Source of the DNA: Kineosporia rhizophila
GTDB taxonomy: Bacteria; Actinomycetota; Actinomycetes; Actinomycetales; Kineosporiaceae
DNA length: 64,000 bases
Direction of reading: 5' to 3'
NCBI RefSeq assembly: GCF_021277265.1
Contig: NZ_JAJSOH010000019.1
Coordinates: 62,001 to 126,000 of the forward strand
Both the position numbers and the translations under genes were made by a program. Shown here in pieces: positions 50,888-58,641 of the stretch. Numbering within the stretch: the stretch's first letter is position 1; each line of letters opens with the position of its first letter. The notes under the pieces were generated by a model. That model had not been told where the DNA came from and did no database searches. It worked only from the letters and a program-made list of their open reading frames with translations.

Positions 50888-53512
50888 ATGCTCGCCTATC
50901 CTGGCAAGATGGTTGGCAGGGACGAGCGGGAGCCACTCAGTCAGTTCGCAGAGCAACTACGTGCGCTGCGAAATTCTTCGGGCGCCCCCTCCCTACGGCG
51001 ACTCGAACGACTGACAGGAAGCCTGGGAAATCGACTGGCGCCCTCTACTATTGCCGAGAAATTGAACGGCCAAAGTCGACCAGACTGGGAATTTGTCAAG
51101 ATATATGTTTGGGCATGTGCACTGCAAGACGGCGTATCGCCCGGTTCACTGCATGAAGTCGACTTGTCAGAATGGAAAGTCGCTCACCAGGATTTAATTC
51201 AGGAACTTGCTAATGAGCGCGCCGGGCGCCGAAGGGCTTTCGAAGCAGAGACAGAGTTGGTCGGACAAATATCGACAATGCCTGCAGACGCACTGGCGTC
51301 CACGTTCACCGGTCGGACGAAAGAAATTGCATCCTTGGTTGAGCAGGTCTCAGATAGAGGCGGACAGGGCGAAACGCTTATGGTGTATTCCATCGACGGC
51401 ATGCCTGGAGTGGGAAAGAGCAGTCTTGTAATGTACGCGGCTAATCTCTTGACTCAAGATTTCCCGGATGGCCAGTTTTTTCTTAACCTGCATGCTCACA
51501 CCGATGGGCACCCGCCTCTTGCGCCTGAATCGGCCCTGGCCAGTCTACTACTTCTTCAAGGCATAGGTCCTCGCCAGATGCCGCAATCACTCCCAGACCG
51601 CTCAGCGCTGTGGCGAAGGTGCACTACAGGCAAGCGAATCATGCTGGTTCTCGACAATGCCTCATCGAGTGCGACTATATCGCCCCTACTGCCCGGTTCT
51701 GGTCGTTCTGTAGTGCTGGTAACTAGCCGCCGCCGGTTGACCGACCTTCCGGCGGTGGCCGTAACGGTCATGACCACCCTGAATGTCATGTCGCAGTCCG
51801 AATCAGAAGTCATGTTCATGCGTCTTGCTCCCCGCGCGAGGACCGAGTCGCCCCTCGAAGTGCGCAAACTTCTTGACATGACGGGAAACCTACCCCTCGC
51901 CAATTCGCTTCTTGCGCGCGTTTATGAAAGTCATCCAACATGGGATCTCAAATACCTTACCCAGCGAGCTTCGGTTCAAATGCTTGATCTTCGCTCTGAA
52001 GAGCAGACCGTCAAGGCGGCTTTCAATCTGTCGTACGAGGCTCTACCTACTGCTCAGAAGCGTCTGTTTTGTTTGTTAAGTACTCATCCCGGGAGCGAGA
52101 TATCGGTTAAAGCGGCATGCGCCCTCAGTGGACTCGCGTCCACAGTGGCAGCAGAGCTTCTTGAAGATTTGTGGAGAAACCATCTTCTCATCGAACTTCA
52201 ACCGGAGCGCTATGCTTTGCATGACCTTATTCGAAGTTATGCACGTGAACGGGCCGCCCTTGATATCGAAGACGGCGGTCGAGGCGCCTTCAAATTGCTT
52301 TGTAACTACTATGCCAGCACCGCCCGGACGGCAGACGGCCAACTTACACGACGTTCCCGGCCGGGTGCTCAGCGCATCTCGCCGCAGCGCGCCTCTTTCG
52401 ACATTCTCAACAGAAGTACGTCACTGCAGTGGTTCCGCTCTGAGCGCGCCAATCTTTTGGCGTGCGTGACCGAGGCATTGTCTCGTTCCATGCATATGGA
52501 AATCGTGGAGTTAATCTACCCATTAGCTACGTTCCTTAGACAAGACGGTCCATGGCCCGAGGCAACCGAGATAATGAAGAGCGCGGTGACCTCGGCGCGC
52601 CTCGTACGTAATCCAATACTTTTAGCGAATGCTCTGTCGGATTTGGCGCATCTCACGTATATGAGCAGTCAATTTGCTTCCTCAATTGAGTCTCTCCAAG
52701 AGGCGCAAGACATATACACTCGAGAACAGCATGTGCAAGGCAGAGCCAACACTCTCAACGACCTGGGGGCAGTCCACTATTTGATGGGCCAACAATTGGT
52801 GGCGAGAAAGATCTTTGACGAAGCTTTAGCATTGTGCCGCGCAATAGCTGATGCTCACGGGGAAGCCGACGCCTTGCACTATTTGGGAAACATCCAGTGG
52901 GCGCAAGGGAACTATATCGGCGCCGAGCAGGACCTAAGCACTGCACTCTCGATCCGCCGAAAACTTGAGGATGAGAATGGCGAAGCAAATGCTCTCGTGA
53001 CTCTTGGAACGATACATCGACTCCAAGGACGCCATTCTGCGGCCATTACGGATTTAAACACAGCGCTGGAGTTGTACAGGTATTATGCCGCGCCGCAGGG
53101 AGTCGCGAACTCCTTGTTTGGACTGGGGATGACCCATCGCGCAGAAGGAGACTTGGCAAAGGCGGAAAGCTGCTATCTCGAATCTCTGCGAATCTATCGC
53201 TCTCGAGGCGATATAGCTACCCAGGCGGAATTACAGAACGAATTGGGCGATATGTACCTATCACAGAAAGACTTTAACTCGGCGCGCGAGCATCACGTTC
53301 ATGCGCTTGCCCTCGCGCGGTCGCTTCCAAATGTTGCATTGGAGGCGCACGCGAAAATATCGCTATTCTTGTGCGAAGCTGTGAGCCTACCGCATGCAGA
53401 GCGCATTGATGAGGTCAACGGCTGGTTAGCTGACCTTTACGACGCAGGAGCGATTCAGCTAGCTCAAAACTTGGCGAAGCAATTGCCATGGACACCTATT
53501 CTGGAGCCTTAA
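50888..53512 (+). CDS. HTH-NB-ARC-TPR STAND protein of lower GC content
   Basis: The 874-residue protein has an N-terminal HTH-like domain (LRRLERLTGSLGNRLAPSTI, residues about 36-60), an NB-ARC NTPase (Walker A DGMPGVGKSS, Walker B IMLVLDNASS, then LPLANSLLARV), a winged-helix-like middle (RYALHDLIRSYARERAALD) and TPR repeats (ALHYLGNIQWAQGNYIGAEQ, LVTLGTIHRLQGRHSAAITD). Layout matches the STAND regulator at 21487. Codon use is clearly different: many A/T third positions and TTA/ATA codons, rare elsewhere here. Recent acquisition is likely. A second ATG at 50909 is an alternative start. Confidence 0.85.
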   Translation: MLAYPGKMVGRDEREPLSQFAEQLRALRNSSGAPSLRRLERLTGSLGNRLAPSTIAEKLNGQSRPDWEFVKIYVWACALQDGVSPGSLHEVDLSEWKVAHQDLIQELANERAGRRRAFEAETELVGQISTMPADALASTFTGRTKEIASLVEQVSDRGGQGETLMVYSIDGMPGVGKSSLVMYAANLLTQDFPDGQFFLNLHAHTDGHPPLAPESALASLLLLQGIGPRQMPQSLPDRSALWRRCTTGKRIMLVLDNASSSATISPLLPGSGRSVVLVTSRRRLTDLPAVAVTVMTTLNVMSQSESEVMFMRLAPRARTESPLEVRKLLDMTGNLPLANSLLARVYESHPTWDLKYLTQRASVQMLDLRSEEQTVKAAFNLSYEALPTAQKRLFCLLSTHPGSEISVKAACALSGLASTVAAELLEDLWRNHLLIELQPERYALHDLIRSYARERAALDIEDGGRGAFKLLCNYYASTARTADGQLTRRSRPGAQRISPQRASFDILNRSTSLQWFRSERANLLACVTEALSRSMHMEIVELIYPLATFLRQDGPWPEATEIMKSAVTSARLVRNPILLANALSDLAHLTYMSSQFASSIESLQEAQDIYTREQHVQGRANTLNDLGAVHYLMGQQLVARKIFDEALALCRAIADAHGEADALHYLGNIQWAQGNYIGAEQDLSTALSIRRKLEDENGEANALVTLGTIHRLQGRHSAAITDLNTALELYRYYAAPQGVANSLFGLGMTHRAEGDLAKAESCYLESLRIYRSRGDIATQAELQNELGDMYLSQKDFNSAREHHVHALALARSLPNVALEAHAKISLFLCEAVSLPHAERIDEVNGWLADLYDAGAIQLAQNLAKQLPWTPILEP

Positions 53513-53687
53513 TTAGGAAAGTGACACCCCAATCGGACAACAGCATACGGACTTGATTGATACCGCTCGCTGTCAGTTCAGAGGATGTCCGGTGATTTGC
53601 GACGGACCAAGCCATCCGAGAGCGTGTCTCAATGAATTAAACAGGGCGTTTGGCATGATCGGGCGCCGCGGACGATCTGTTTCTTCG
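53513..53687. other. Gene-free spacer after the STAND gene
   Basis: No supported gene. Composition rises back to high GC across this interval, so it probably contains one edge of the acquired segment. Confidence 0.4.
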
Positions 53688-53825
53688 CTTGGTCTCGGAC
53701 GAGTTCTGTGTGATCGTGGGCCGCTAATCCCAGAAGTGCCGACGCGTCCGCCAGATGGCGGCCAGCCTCGGGTGGACGACCGGGCGATGTTCACGGCGAT
53801 TTGTTCGTTCTGACCATCGGCGGAA
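53688..53825 (+). pseudogene. IS5-family transposase remnant
   Basis: Three successive plus-strand frames carry pieces of the conserved N-terminus of IS5-type transposases: LVSDEFCVIV, then GPLIPEVPTRPPDGGQ and PRVDDRAMFTAIC, then FVLT. The DDE catalytic domain and the terminal repeats are not found. It lies 180 bases after the acquired STAND gene. Confidence 0.5.
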
Positions 53826-53957
53826 CGAAGGCGAAGTCAGTGGGAAGGTTGGCCACCGCGTTGCTCAAGGAGTATCTGGGAATACCCGCCTCGAATGCTA
53901 AAGGCTAGCGCTGATGCCTCGACCCTGATGGGAGGGTTGGGCGCTCGTCCTGACGTC

Positions 53958-54665
53958 CTACGCCTGAAACGCAAGGACATCCCCGTCACCAGGAACCGAC
54001 CGGAAGCCAACCTCCTGCGCCCGAGCCGCAAGGTCGCCTGGGGACATGGCCCGCTGCTCGAACACGTCGTGCCAGACCACCCCACTGTCATGGAACGTCC
54101 AGGACCGCGTGGTCAGACGACGCCCGCGCCCGTTCACCGTGGCCAACGTCCTCAGCGTCACTTCTCCCCGACAGGTCTGCATCGTCGCGATCAGTTCAGG
54201 ACTCTCCCTGACCTCCGGCAAGACGTGGACGACGAGAAGACCTCCCGGCCGTAGATGACCCATGGCCACATCCAGGACCGCGTCGACGTCGTGATCGTCC
54301 ATCAGGTACGAGAAGCTGTGCCCCAGGATGGTGACGGCGTCGAACTCCATCTCCAGGCTGAGCGTCCGGATGTCTTCCTCCGTCCAGCCGATGAGCGGAT
54401 ACCGCCTCGCCGCGTACAGCAGCAGGTCCGTCTGGAAGTCGACCCCGTGCAGCCTCCAGTTGGGCCGCCGCTGCGCGATCTGGGCCAGGACCCGCCCGGT
54501 CCCGCATCCCAGATCCAGGACGTCGCGTGCGGGCAGGTCATCGGCGCCGATCAGCCGTAGGACCCGGTCGGTGTACGACGGGTCGTTCATGAGCTCGTCG
54601 AGAAGTTCGGGATCTCGGTACAGGTTGTTGCCCGAACGGACGACCGCGGGCGTATTGAGGCTCAA
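53958..54665 (-). CDS. Class I SAM-dependent methyltransferase
   Basis: The 235-residue protein has motif I VLDLGCGTGRVLAQIA (about residues 49-64), motif II LHGVDFQTDLL, ILGHSFSYL in place of motif post-II, and RPGGLLVVHVL as motif III. The substrate is not evident; an N-terminal NNLYRDPELLDELMND segment recalls small-molecule methyltransferases. It lies on the same strand, 133 bases downstream of three small unknown genes, and may be cotranscribed with them. Confidence 0.85.
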   Translation of the reverse strand: MSLNTPAVVRSGNNLYRDPELLDELMNDPSYTDRVLRLIGADDLPARDVLDLGCGTGRVLAQIAQRRPNWRLHGVDFQTDLLLYAARRYPLIGWTEEDIRTLSLEMEFDAVTILGHSFSYLMDDHDVDAVLDVAMGHLRPGGLLVVHVLPEVRESPELIATMQTCRGEVTLRTLATVNGRGRRLTTRSWTFHDSGVVWHDVFEQRAMSPGDLAARAQEVGFRSVPGDGDVLAFQA

Positions 54666-54798
54666 CCTTCAGGCCCTTTCGCTGATCAGGACGACATGTC
54701 AGTGCTTTTGGACGATCGGCCGCCTTGGGTTGCCCAGCAACCTTCGGCCCCTTCCGGAGTTGGGAGAAGGCGGGCTGGCGCCCGCCCCGCCATCCGGT

Positions 54799-55128
54799 TC
54801 AGCCGCCGGCTACGAGCCGGGGGCGCGACGTTGTCCCTGCGACCTGGTCGGCGAAGTCAGCTGCCTGCAGGAGCAGCCTGCCCAGGTCCCGGGTCTGCTC
54901 GGCATCGAGTTCGAAGGCCTCCCCCACGGTCACACGGACAGGACTGTGATGAAGCGTGATGGGTTCGGCCAGCAGGTTCACGTCGACGCGCTGGGCGACT
55001 CGGACCCTGACCAGGTCGTTGCCCGCTCCGGGGACGGTGCCGATGGTCCGCTCATGGTCGATGGCGGCCTCGTCCACGATCGAGGTCCGGCTCCAGCGGT
55101 GCCCGCTGTCGTGCAGTCGCTCGCGCAT
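54799..55128 (-). CDS. Small DUF6907-like protein
   Basis: A 109-residue protein whose second half, VTVGEAFELDAEQTRDLGRL then LLQAADFADQV, fits the C-terminal pattern I associate with DUF6907 (strand, then AEQ-RDLA-LL-EAAD). DUF6907 proteins are small, of unknown function, and often lie near XRE-DUF5753/DUF397 genes, as here. AGGGAGC precedes the ATG. No membrane helix or cysteine pair is present. Confidence 0.6.
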   Translation of the reverse strand: MRERLHDSGHRWSRTSIVDEAAIDHERTIGTVPGAGNDLVRVRVAQRVDVNLLAEPITLHHSPVRVTVGEAFELDAEQTRDLGRLLLQAADFADQVAGTTSRPRLVAGG

Positions 55129-55155
55129 GCTCAGCTCCCTGTTCTTGATGTCATC

Positions 55156-55485
55156 TCAGACGACGCTGGCCACGCGCGTCAGGGCGTCCCCGCCCAGTTC
55201 GTAGGTTCCTTGCCCGTCGACGCTCAGCACGGCCCGGCCGTTAAGGACAGCCCAGAGCAGGTCACCGCAGCGGTAGTCGCCGCCGAACCACAGCCAGGTG
55301 ATGAACGGCAGGCGCGCCATCACGGCCAGCGGGCGTCCGTCGAGGCAGACGGTGATGTCCTCGCCGCCCATCACAAGCTCAAGCCACACAACGGAAGTCG
55401 GCCGGCTGCACACGAGGGCCACCTCAACACGTGTGTGGCCCGTGTAGCCGTCAGGGCGGCGCAGGGCCGACAGGTCAACGGTCAC
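55156..55485 (-). CDS. Unknown small protein, GTGA-coupled
   Basis: The GTG at 55485 overlaps the upstream stop by four bases and opens a 109-residue protein rich in beta-type segments: TRVEVALVCSRPTSVVWLEL, GGEDITVCLDGRPLAVMAR, WLWFGGDYRCGDLLWAVLNG and AVLSVDGQGTYELGGDALTR. I recognise no family. It looks like a small beta-sandwich. Middle gene of the three-gene run. Confidence 0.6.
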   Translation of the reverse strand: MTVDLSALRRPDGYTGHTRVEVALVCSRPTSVVWLELVMGGEDITVCLDGRPLAVMARLPFITWLWFGGDYRCGDLLWAVLNGRAVLSVDGQGTYELGGDALTRVASVV

Positions 55486-55814
55486 CGACGCACCCCTCGG
55501 GGCCACCCCGAAAGGGCTCGGAACATCCGGGCAGGTCCCGCGCGCCCGTTCCGCCTCTGCTGACCCTCAGGCTGCAGGCAACGCCGCGCATGCAGCAGCC
55601 CCGGGCCCACGTGGTCGACCGTGCCGATGCCGGGCTGCGCCAACAGGAGCCCTTCCGCGATCTGCGCCTGGGCGAGGGCCGGCTCGTAACTGAGCAGGGC
55701 ACCCCCGGGCAGATCCCAGGCCTCACGCACGGCAATACCGTTGCGACGCAGGTAGACCAGCAGCTCAGCTGCGGGTACTTCAAGGGGTTGCCGGAGGACC
55801 TCGTCGTCATCCAT
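55482..55814 (-). CDS. Unknown small protein, first of the operon
   Basis: The ATG at 55814 follows GAGGAG at about eight bases and is preferred to one at 55841. The 110-residue product reads VLRQPLEVPAAELLVYLRRN, IAVREAWDLPGGALLSYEPA, ALAQAQIAEGLLLAQPGIGT and ends in a basic tail of low conservation. I recognise no family. It is translationally coupled to the next gene. No signal peptide. Confidence 0.55.
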   Translation of the reverse strand: MDDDEVLRQPLEVPAAELLVYLRRNGIAVREAWDLPGGALLSYEPALAQAQIAEGLLLAQPGIGTVDHVGPGLLHARRCLQPEGQQRRNGRAGPARMFRALSGWPRGVRR

Positions 55815-55841
55815 GGCTGCACTCCTCACGTCATCCAACAA

Positions 55842-56017
55842 TCTTGACCAAGGCTTAACCGATTCAAGAACGGCTTTTCCGATCTCAATGGTTGCCGGAG
55901 GTCTACGTTGCTGCCACGTCCCGTTTCGGAACGTTGCGCCGAGGCCGTCGGCCTGCTAGCGCGGCATGTCCGGTGCCGGTGTGTCAGTCGTACGGCGAGA
56001 GCTGAGGAGGGGAAACG
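55842..56017. other. Divergent intergenic region
   Basis: The 175-base spacer separates the minus-strand small-protein operon from the plus-strand XRE genes. It is relatively AT-rich near 55850-55890 and probably carries both promoters. No clear dyad is visible. Confidence 0.4.
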
Positions 56018-56341
56018 ATGAGTCGCAGAACGGAAGCGTTGCTGCCGAAACGTTTACGAACCTGCGGGCAGGGACAAGCGCACCGGCTGATCCGCGCTGA
56101 TCTTGCTGCGTCCGGAGAACCGTCAGGCCATCCCTCTCGACCCAACGGCCCCACCACCGCTTTCCTCTCCCCCTGCCTGAAGCAGGAGCTTCCGGCCCGA
56201 CCGGGCCGATCCACCTGCCACCACAGTCCAGCTGCGCAGCCCCGGGGTACAAGGTGGCGTTCGGGCACTGGCCCGAAGGCAGTGACAGGAAGCCACCGCG
56301 CGCGTGTCAGTGGCCGCACGACCGCTCGGGAGCGGTCATGA
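56018..56341 (+). CDS. Possible small Arg-rich protein upstream of the XRE regulator
   Basis: The ATG at 56018 follows a very good AGGAGGGG ribosome binding site, and the 107-codon frame ends at a TGA that overlaps the XRE start (ATGA at 56338). That positioning supports translation. However, its codon use is not G/C-biased at third positions, composition is Arg/Ser/Pro-rich, and no motif is present. It may act only as a translated leader. Confidence 0.3.
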   Translation: MSRRTEALLPKRLRTCGQGQAHRLIRADLAASGEPSGHPSRPNGPTTAFLSPCLKQELPARPGRSTCHHSPAAQPRGTRWRSGTGPKAVTGSHRARVSGRTTARERS

Positions 56342-56709
56342 CGCAGAGGGCGAGCGCGGCGACCCGGCGCAGGTCGATCGGCCGCCAGCTCAAGGCCGCC
56401 CGGGAGACGTTCTTCCCGAACCGTGCCCGCAAGGAGCTTCCGCTGACCGAGGCGGCCGCCGCCCTGCACGTCAGCCCGCGCACCATCCGGCGCCTCGAGG
56501 GCGGGGAGGTGAAACCCAGTTACCTGCTGGTCAGCGGCGCCTGTCACCTGTACCGCCTTGAGGCTGAGGCGACCGCGCGCCTGCTCGAGATGGTGGAGCA
56601 GGCCGACGAGGACGAGTGGCACGAGAAGTACCGGCAGGACATCACCCGTGGCTGGTCCAGCTCCTCGACCTGGAGGCCGTGGCGGACCGCATGCACGTCT
56701 TCGGGGTGA
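56338..56709 (+). CDS. XRE-family regulator, HTH part (frameshifted)
   Basis: The first about 100 residues are an XRE helix-turn-helix: LPLTEAAAALHVSPRTIRRL, then EGGEVKPSYLLVSGACHLY. They end in EQADEDEWHEKYRQDIT, the linker to a DUF5753 domain. The frame then turns into a Ser/Trp-rich tail and stops. The DUF5753 part continues in the next frame; adding one C at 56645-56647 would give DITPWLVQLLDLEAV. Confidence 0.75.
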   Translation: MTQRASAATRRRSIGRQLKAARETFFPNRARKELPLTEAAAALHVSPRTIRRLEGGEVKPSYLLVSGACHLYRLEAEATARLLEMVEQADEDEWHEKYRQDITRGWSSSSTWRPWRTACTSSG

Positions 56710-57185
56710 ACATCCCCGGCTGGTGCCAGACCCCCGCCTACGCCGCCGCGCTGGCCACCAGCGATCCCCACTACGTCGAGGATCACGACTATGCGCGGCG
56801 CCTTGCCGAGATTCGCGTGCACCGTGCGCAGAACGTGTTCGACCGGCGAAACGTTGACGTCTCGGTCGTCGTCGACGAGGCCGCCTTGCTCTGCCAGGTG
56901 GGCGGGCCGGACGTCATGCAGCAGCAGCGAGAACACCTGCGCGTCCTGGCGAGGAAAGCCAACGTCGTGATGCGAGTACTCACGCTGGACAGTGGCGCAA
57001 GGGCTGCGACGAGAGGCGCCTTCACCTTGCTGGAGTTTAATGATCCTAAAGAACCGGACCTCGCCTACGCCGAGACCTACCTGGCCGGACAGTACTCCGT
57101 CAAAACAGCAGTGCTTGCAGAACTGCGGTGGACGTATGACAGGCTGGTCGCACAGTCGGTTCACCTCGAGGAGTACGAACGATGA
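56616..57185 (+). CDS. XRE-family regulator, DUF5753 part (frameshifted)
   Basis: From about base 56645 this frame reads the DUF5753 domain: PWLVQLLDLEAVADRMHVFG, PGWCQTPAYAAAL, VFDRRNVDVSVVVDEAALLC and DLAYAETYLAGQYSVKTAVL. DUF5753 is the sensing half of the XRE regulators that partner with DUF397 proteins. The apparent start MAREVPAG has no ribosome binding site, and the first 10 residues are shadow sequence. It overlaps the DUF397 gene by four bases (ATGA). Confidence 0.75.
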   Translation: MAREVPAGHHPWLVQLLDLEAVADRMHVFGVNIPGWCQTPAYAAALATSDPHYVEDHDYARRLAEIRVHRAQNVFDRRNVDVSVVVDEAALLCQVGGPDVMQQQREHLRVLARKANVVMRVLTLDSGARAATRGAFTLLEFNDPKEPDLAYAETYLAGQYSVKTAVLAELRWTYDRLVAQSVHLEEYER

Positions 57186-57394
57186 GCACTGATCGCATCA
57201 CCTGGGTCAAGGCCGCGGCGTCCGGCTCGTCCGGGGACTGCGTGGAGCTGGGCAGCGATGCCAGTGACACGACCGTCATATACCTGCGCGACAGCAAGAA
57301 CAAGCAGGGGCCCGTCCTGCGGTTCACACGTTCAGAGATCGCGTCCTTCATCGACGCGGCCAAGCGCAACGAGTTTGACCATCTCGCGCATTGA
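57182..57394 (+). CDS. DUF397 protein
   Basis: The 70-residue protein has the DUF397 pattern: WVKAAASGSSGDCVELG, VIYLRDSKNKQGPVLRFTRS and IASFIDAAKRNEFD. Such proteins are nearly always encoded directly after an XRE-DUF5753 gene in actinomycetes, where the pair controls development or secondary metabolism or acts like a toxin-antitoxin pair. The ATGA overlap with the DUF5753 frame supports coupling. Confidence 0.9.
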   Translation: MSTDRITWVKAAASGSSGDCVELGSDASDTTVIYLRDSKNKQGPVLRFTRSEIASFIDAAKRNEFDHLAH

Positions 57395-57722
57395 TCATTT
57401 GCGACACAACCCCGTAGCACCTGATTTTGAGTACCTAGAGCCGCCTTGAGCTCTCGGCGCTCCAGCACCGCAGATAGCTACGCCGGCACGGGGCTCGTTA
57501 TCAAGTAACGCGTCCAGCGGCCGATGGCTGACCAGCGACCGCCGCGAGCATCGAGCAAGTGATCGACAGGCTGGAGCGAGCCTGGGCCGCGGCTCGGCTG
57601 CTTCCCGTGGCTGGCCCGGCCTCCAACGCCGAGCATCGGCGGAGGCGCGTATGTCACCTGGGCCTCATGCTGAATCGTGCTGTGTAGGGCAAGAGTTGAA
57701 GCAATGATGTCTTGTCTCGGGT
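57395..57722. other. Intergenic region with a possible gene remnant
   Basis: About 330 bases. One plus-strand frame (57559-57687) has natural composition, reading VIDRLERAWAAARLLPVAG, SNAEHRRRRVCHL and GLMLNRAV, but there is no ribosome binding site and only 42 codons. It could be the end of a lost gene. Nothing else is supported. Confidence 0.4.
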
Positions 57723-58577
57723 TCAGGATGCGCAGCCCTGGTGCGGGGCATGGGTGGCGGAGGTTGCGGCGCGGACGAATCCGGCGACTTGGCGGGATGT
57801 GGATGCTCGGCGCCAGGCGATCACGAGGGTGACCGGCCCAGCGTCCTCGATCGGACGGCTGACCGTGCCCGGGGGCAGACGATCTCGGACTGATCCCGGG
57901 AGCACTGCGACCATTCGGCCCAGTTGGATGAGCTGCAGCAGCTGATCGGTGTCGGTGACGGGATGGCCGGTCACGCCGGGGCGGGCCTCAGGCCAGCGCG
58001 GCTGGGGTTCGCCGCGTAGGTCGGCCATCGCCACGGTCGTTCGGGTGGCCAGCGGATGGCCTTGCGGAAGCACGACGACCTGTTCCTCGGTGTGTAGATC
58101 CTCGCTGTCCAGACCGCTCAGGTCATTCTGCGGCCGGTGTAGCAGGGCGAGGTCAGCGCGGCCGTCCCGGACCATAGCGGCGCGTTCGCCGGTACTGGAG
58201 ACGAGGTCGACCCGGACGGCGCCGGCAGTGGCGGCGTAGCCCTTGAGGAGAGGTCGCAGCAGGTCGGAGTCACCGCCGGGCTTGAGGGCCAGGACCAGGC
58301 GCGGTGTTGCTTCGGCTGCTCTCTGGGTGTGGCGTACCGCTGCAGCCACCGTGTTCAGCGCGGCGCGGGCCTCCGTGAGGAGCACCTCGCCGGCCGGGGT
58401 GAGGCTGACCTCGCGGCTGGTGCGTTCCAGCAGGGTGACCCCTATCCGGCGCTCGATCAGGCGGATCGCTCGGGACAGCGGTGGCTGGGCAATACCCAGC
58501 CGGTGGGCAGCCCGCCCGAAGTGCAGTTCCTCGGCGACCGCAACGAAGTAGCGCAGTTCGCGGGTCTCAAGCTCCAT
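57723..58577 (-). CDS. LysR-family transcriptional regulator
   Basis: The 284-residue protein begins with the LysR winged helix RELRYFVAVAEELHFGRAAH, then RLGIAQPPLSRAIRLIERRI, and continues into the periplasmic-binding-like effector domain (ADLALLHRPQNDL, EEQVVVLPQGHPLA). The ATG at 58577 is chosen because the helix-turn-helix begins there; upstream sequence in frame belongs to the SDR gene's opposite strand. It is divergent from the SDR at 58642 and probably controls it in response to the SDR substrate or product. Confidence 0.9.
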   Translation of the reverse strand: MELETRELRYFVAVAEELHFGRAAHRLGIAQPPLSRAIRLIERRIGVTLLERTSREVSLTPAGEVLLTEARAALNTVAAAVRHTQRAAEATPRLVLALKPGGDSDLLRPLLKGYAATAGAVRVDLVSSTGERAAMVRDGRADLALLHRPQNDLSGLDSEDLHTEEQVVVLPQGHPLATRTTVAMADLRGEPQPRWPEARPGVTGHPVTDTDQLLQLIQLGRMVAVLPGSVRDRLPPGTVSRPIEDAGPVTLVIAWRRASTSRQVAGFVRAATSATHAPHQGCAS

Positions 58578-58590
58578 ACCCTGAGAGTAT
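58576..58590. promoter_or_regulatory. LysR-box-like ATAC-N7-GTAT
   Basis: ATAC (58576-58579) and GTAT (58587-58590) form a dyad with the T-N11-A layout of LysR boxes. It touches the regulator's start codon, so binding there would repress the regulator. Its distance to the SDR start (about 50-65 bases) also suits activation of that gene. Confidence 0.5.
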
Positions 58591-58641
58591 CGACCGAGAT
58601 CGAGCTGATCCTGGTCGGGCGGCGGGGGGCGGTGGTCGTCT

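Noticed and set aside
54328..55563. A 411-codon plus-strand frame across the small-protein operon
   Set aside because: It runs antisense to four genes that have ribosome binding sites and coupled stops and starts; its own composition is shadow-like.
57182..57394. Calling the DUF5753/DUF397 pair a toxin-antitoxin system
   Set aside because: Some such pairs have been discussed in that way, but nothing in the sequence shows toxicity; a regulator/partner pair is the safer reading.
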